DNA from: an uncultured Eubacteriales bacterium
GTDB lineage: Bacteria; Bacillota; Clostridia; Monoglobales; Monoglobaceae
Assembly (NCBI GenBank): GCA_905205855.1
Contig: CAJLFL010000105.1
Location: 1-6,549, forward strand
Length of the DNA stretch: 6,549 nt
Reading direction: 5' to 3'
Shown here: one piece after another, positions 6,139 through 6,549 of the stretch
Layout of the letters: each line of letters starts with the position of its first letter
Position numbering within the stretch: position 1 is the stretch's first letter
Program-made: the position numbers and the translations under genes
The notes under the pieces: model-generated
Databases searched by the model: none
Seen by the model: the letters and a program-made list of their open reading frames with translations, nothing else
Told to the model about the DNA's origin: nothing

Positions 6139-6549
6139 ATGAAGGTTAATAACGTAAAAGGTTTCAGACTTTTGAATATGTATGAAAAATTAAATCGTGG
6201 CGATATCGTTAATAAAAAGCAGTTTGCAAGTGAATTTTGAATAAGCGAAAAGTATGTTCAGAGAGATATTGATGACTTTCGTGCATATCTGTCTGAATCA
6301 TATGAAAACGGTGATAATATAACAATCGAATATGATTATGTTCAATGCGGTTACAGACTGATAAAGCAGGAGAGAGAATTTTTAACCAATGAAGAAATAT
6401 TTGCTGTTACAAAAGTTCTTTTGGAAAGCAGAGGTTTTAATAAGCAGGAATTAAACAGCCTTATTGATAAACTAATGCTTCAGGCAACCCCATCTGCAAG
6501 GGTGAATATTAAGAAACTGATATTAAACGAAAGATTTCACTATATTCCA
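6139..6549 (+). pseudogene. WYL-type HTH transcriptional regulator, 5' part, interrupted by an in-frame TGA
   Basis: The frame runs from ATG 6139 to the right edge, 137 codons, and is the start of a longer gene. Residues about 8-50 form a DeoR/HTH_11-like winged helix (KGFRLLNMYEKL, NKKQFASEF, then ISEKYVQRDIDDFRAYL). The continuation GYRLIKQ, FLTNEEIFAVTKVLL and ELNSLIDKLM matches the spacer before the WYL domain in HTH-WYL regulators; the WYL domain itself would lie outside. Codon 34 (6238-6240) is TGA exactly where relatives have the glycine of the HTH turn (EFGIS), so one GGA-to-TGA change explains it. No in-frame ATG follows until near the window end, so restart would lose the DNA-binding domain. 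The ATG has no good adjacent ribosome site. Either an inactivated gene or a sequence error. Confidence 0.75.

Noticed and set aside
6238..6240. Recoding of TGA as Gly or Trp (genetic code 25 or 4)
   Set aside because: The four intact long genes (15-4026) all end in TAA and contain no internal TGA despite many Gly and Trp codons (TGG only for Trp). A recoded genome would show TGA inside them. No selenocysteine context is evident either.

Overview
The window is AT-rich with strong Shine-Dalgarno sites (AGGAGG-type). Its genes (a meso-diaminopimelate dehydrogenase, a two-domain AraC-type regulator, Gfo/Idh/MocA and xylose-isomerase-like proteins, ISLre2 and IS3 elements, a WYL-type regulator) point to a Clostridia-like member of the Bacillota, probably gut-associated. 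That placement is inference from gene content and style. No rRNA or marker gene is present.

Left part (1-2163, minus strand): a catabolic-looking operon is transcribed leftward from a promoter near 2063-2091. It encodes a sugar phosphate isomerase/epimerase-type TIM barrel (1166-2032), which overlaps by 13 bp a Gfo/Idh/MocA NAD(P)-dependent oxidoreductase (15-1178). A ribosome binding site at the left edge (8-13) shows that at least one more gene follows outside the window. This isomerase plus dehydrogenase pairing is typical of sugar, polyol or sugar-acid use. The substrate cannot be read from the sequence.

Middle (2033-4026): an AraC-family regulator (2164-2982) is divergent to the operon. 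The intergenic region holds two 13-bp direct repeats offset by exactly 21 bp, directly upstream of the operon's -35 box. This is the geometry of a tandem AraC-type operator, so the regulator probably activates the operon and may repress itself. A meso-diaminopimelate dehydrogenase (3046-4026, lysine and peptidoglycan precursor synthesis) follows with its own near-consensus promoter.

Right part (4027-6549): decayed mobile DNA. An IS3-family element on the minus strand keeps one end and its DDE triad, but it lacks its N-terminal part and about 35 residues near the C-terminus. It abuts an N-terminally truncated ISLre2-family transposase on the plus strand. Next comes a short non-coding stretch rich in inverted repeats, then the start of a WYL-type HTH regulator (6139 to the right edge). 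That gene is interrupted at codon 34 by an in-frame TGA inside its helix-turn-helix, and its leader shows an unusual ribosome-binding-site and hairpin arrangement.

I see no convincing new defence or other novel system. The observations most worth a second look are the tandem operator, the interrupted regulator with its structured leader, and the joined transposon remnants.
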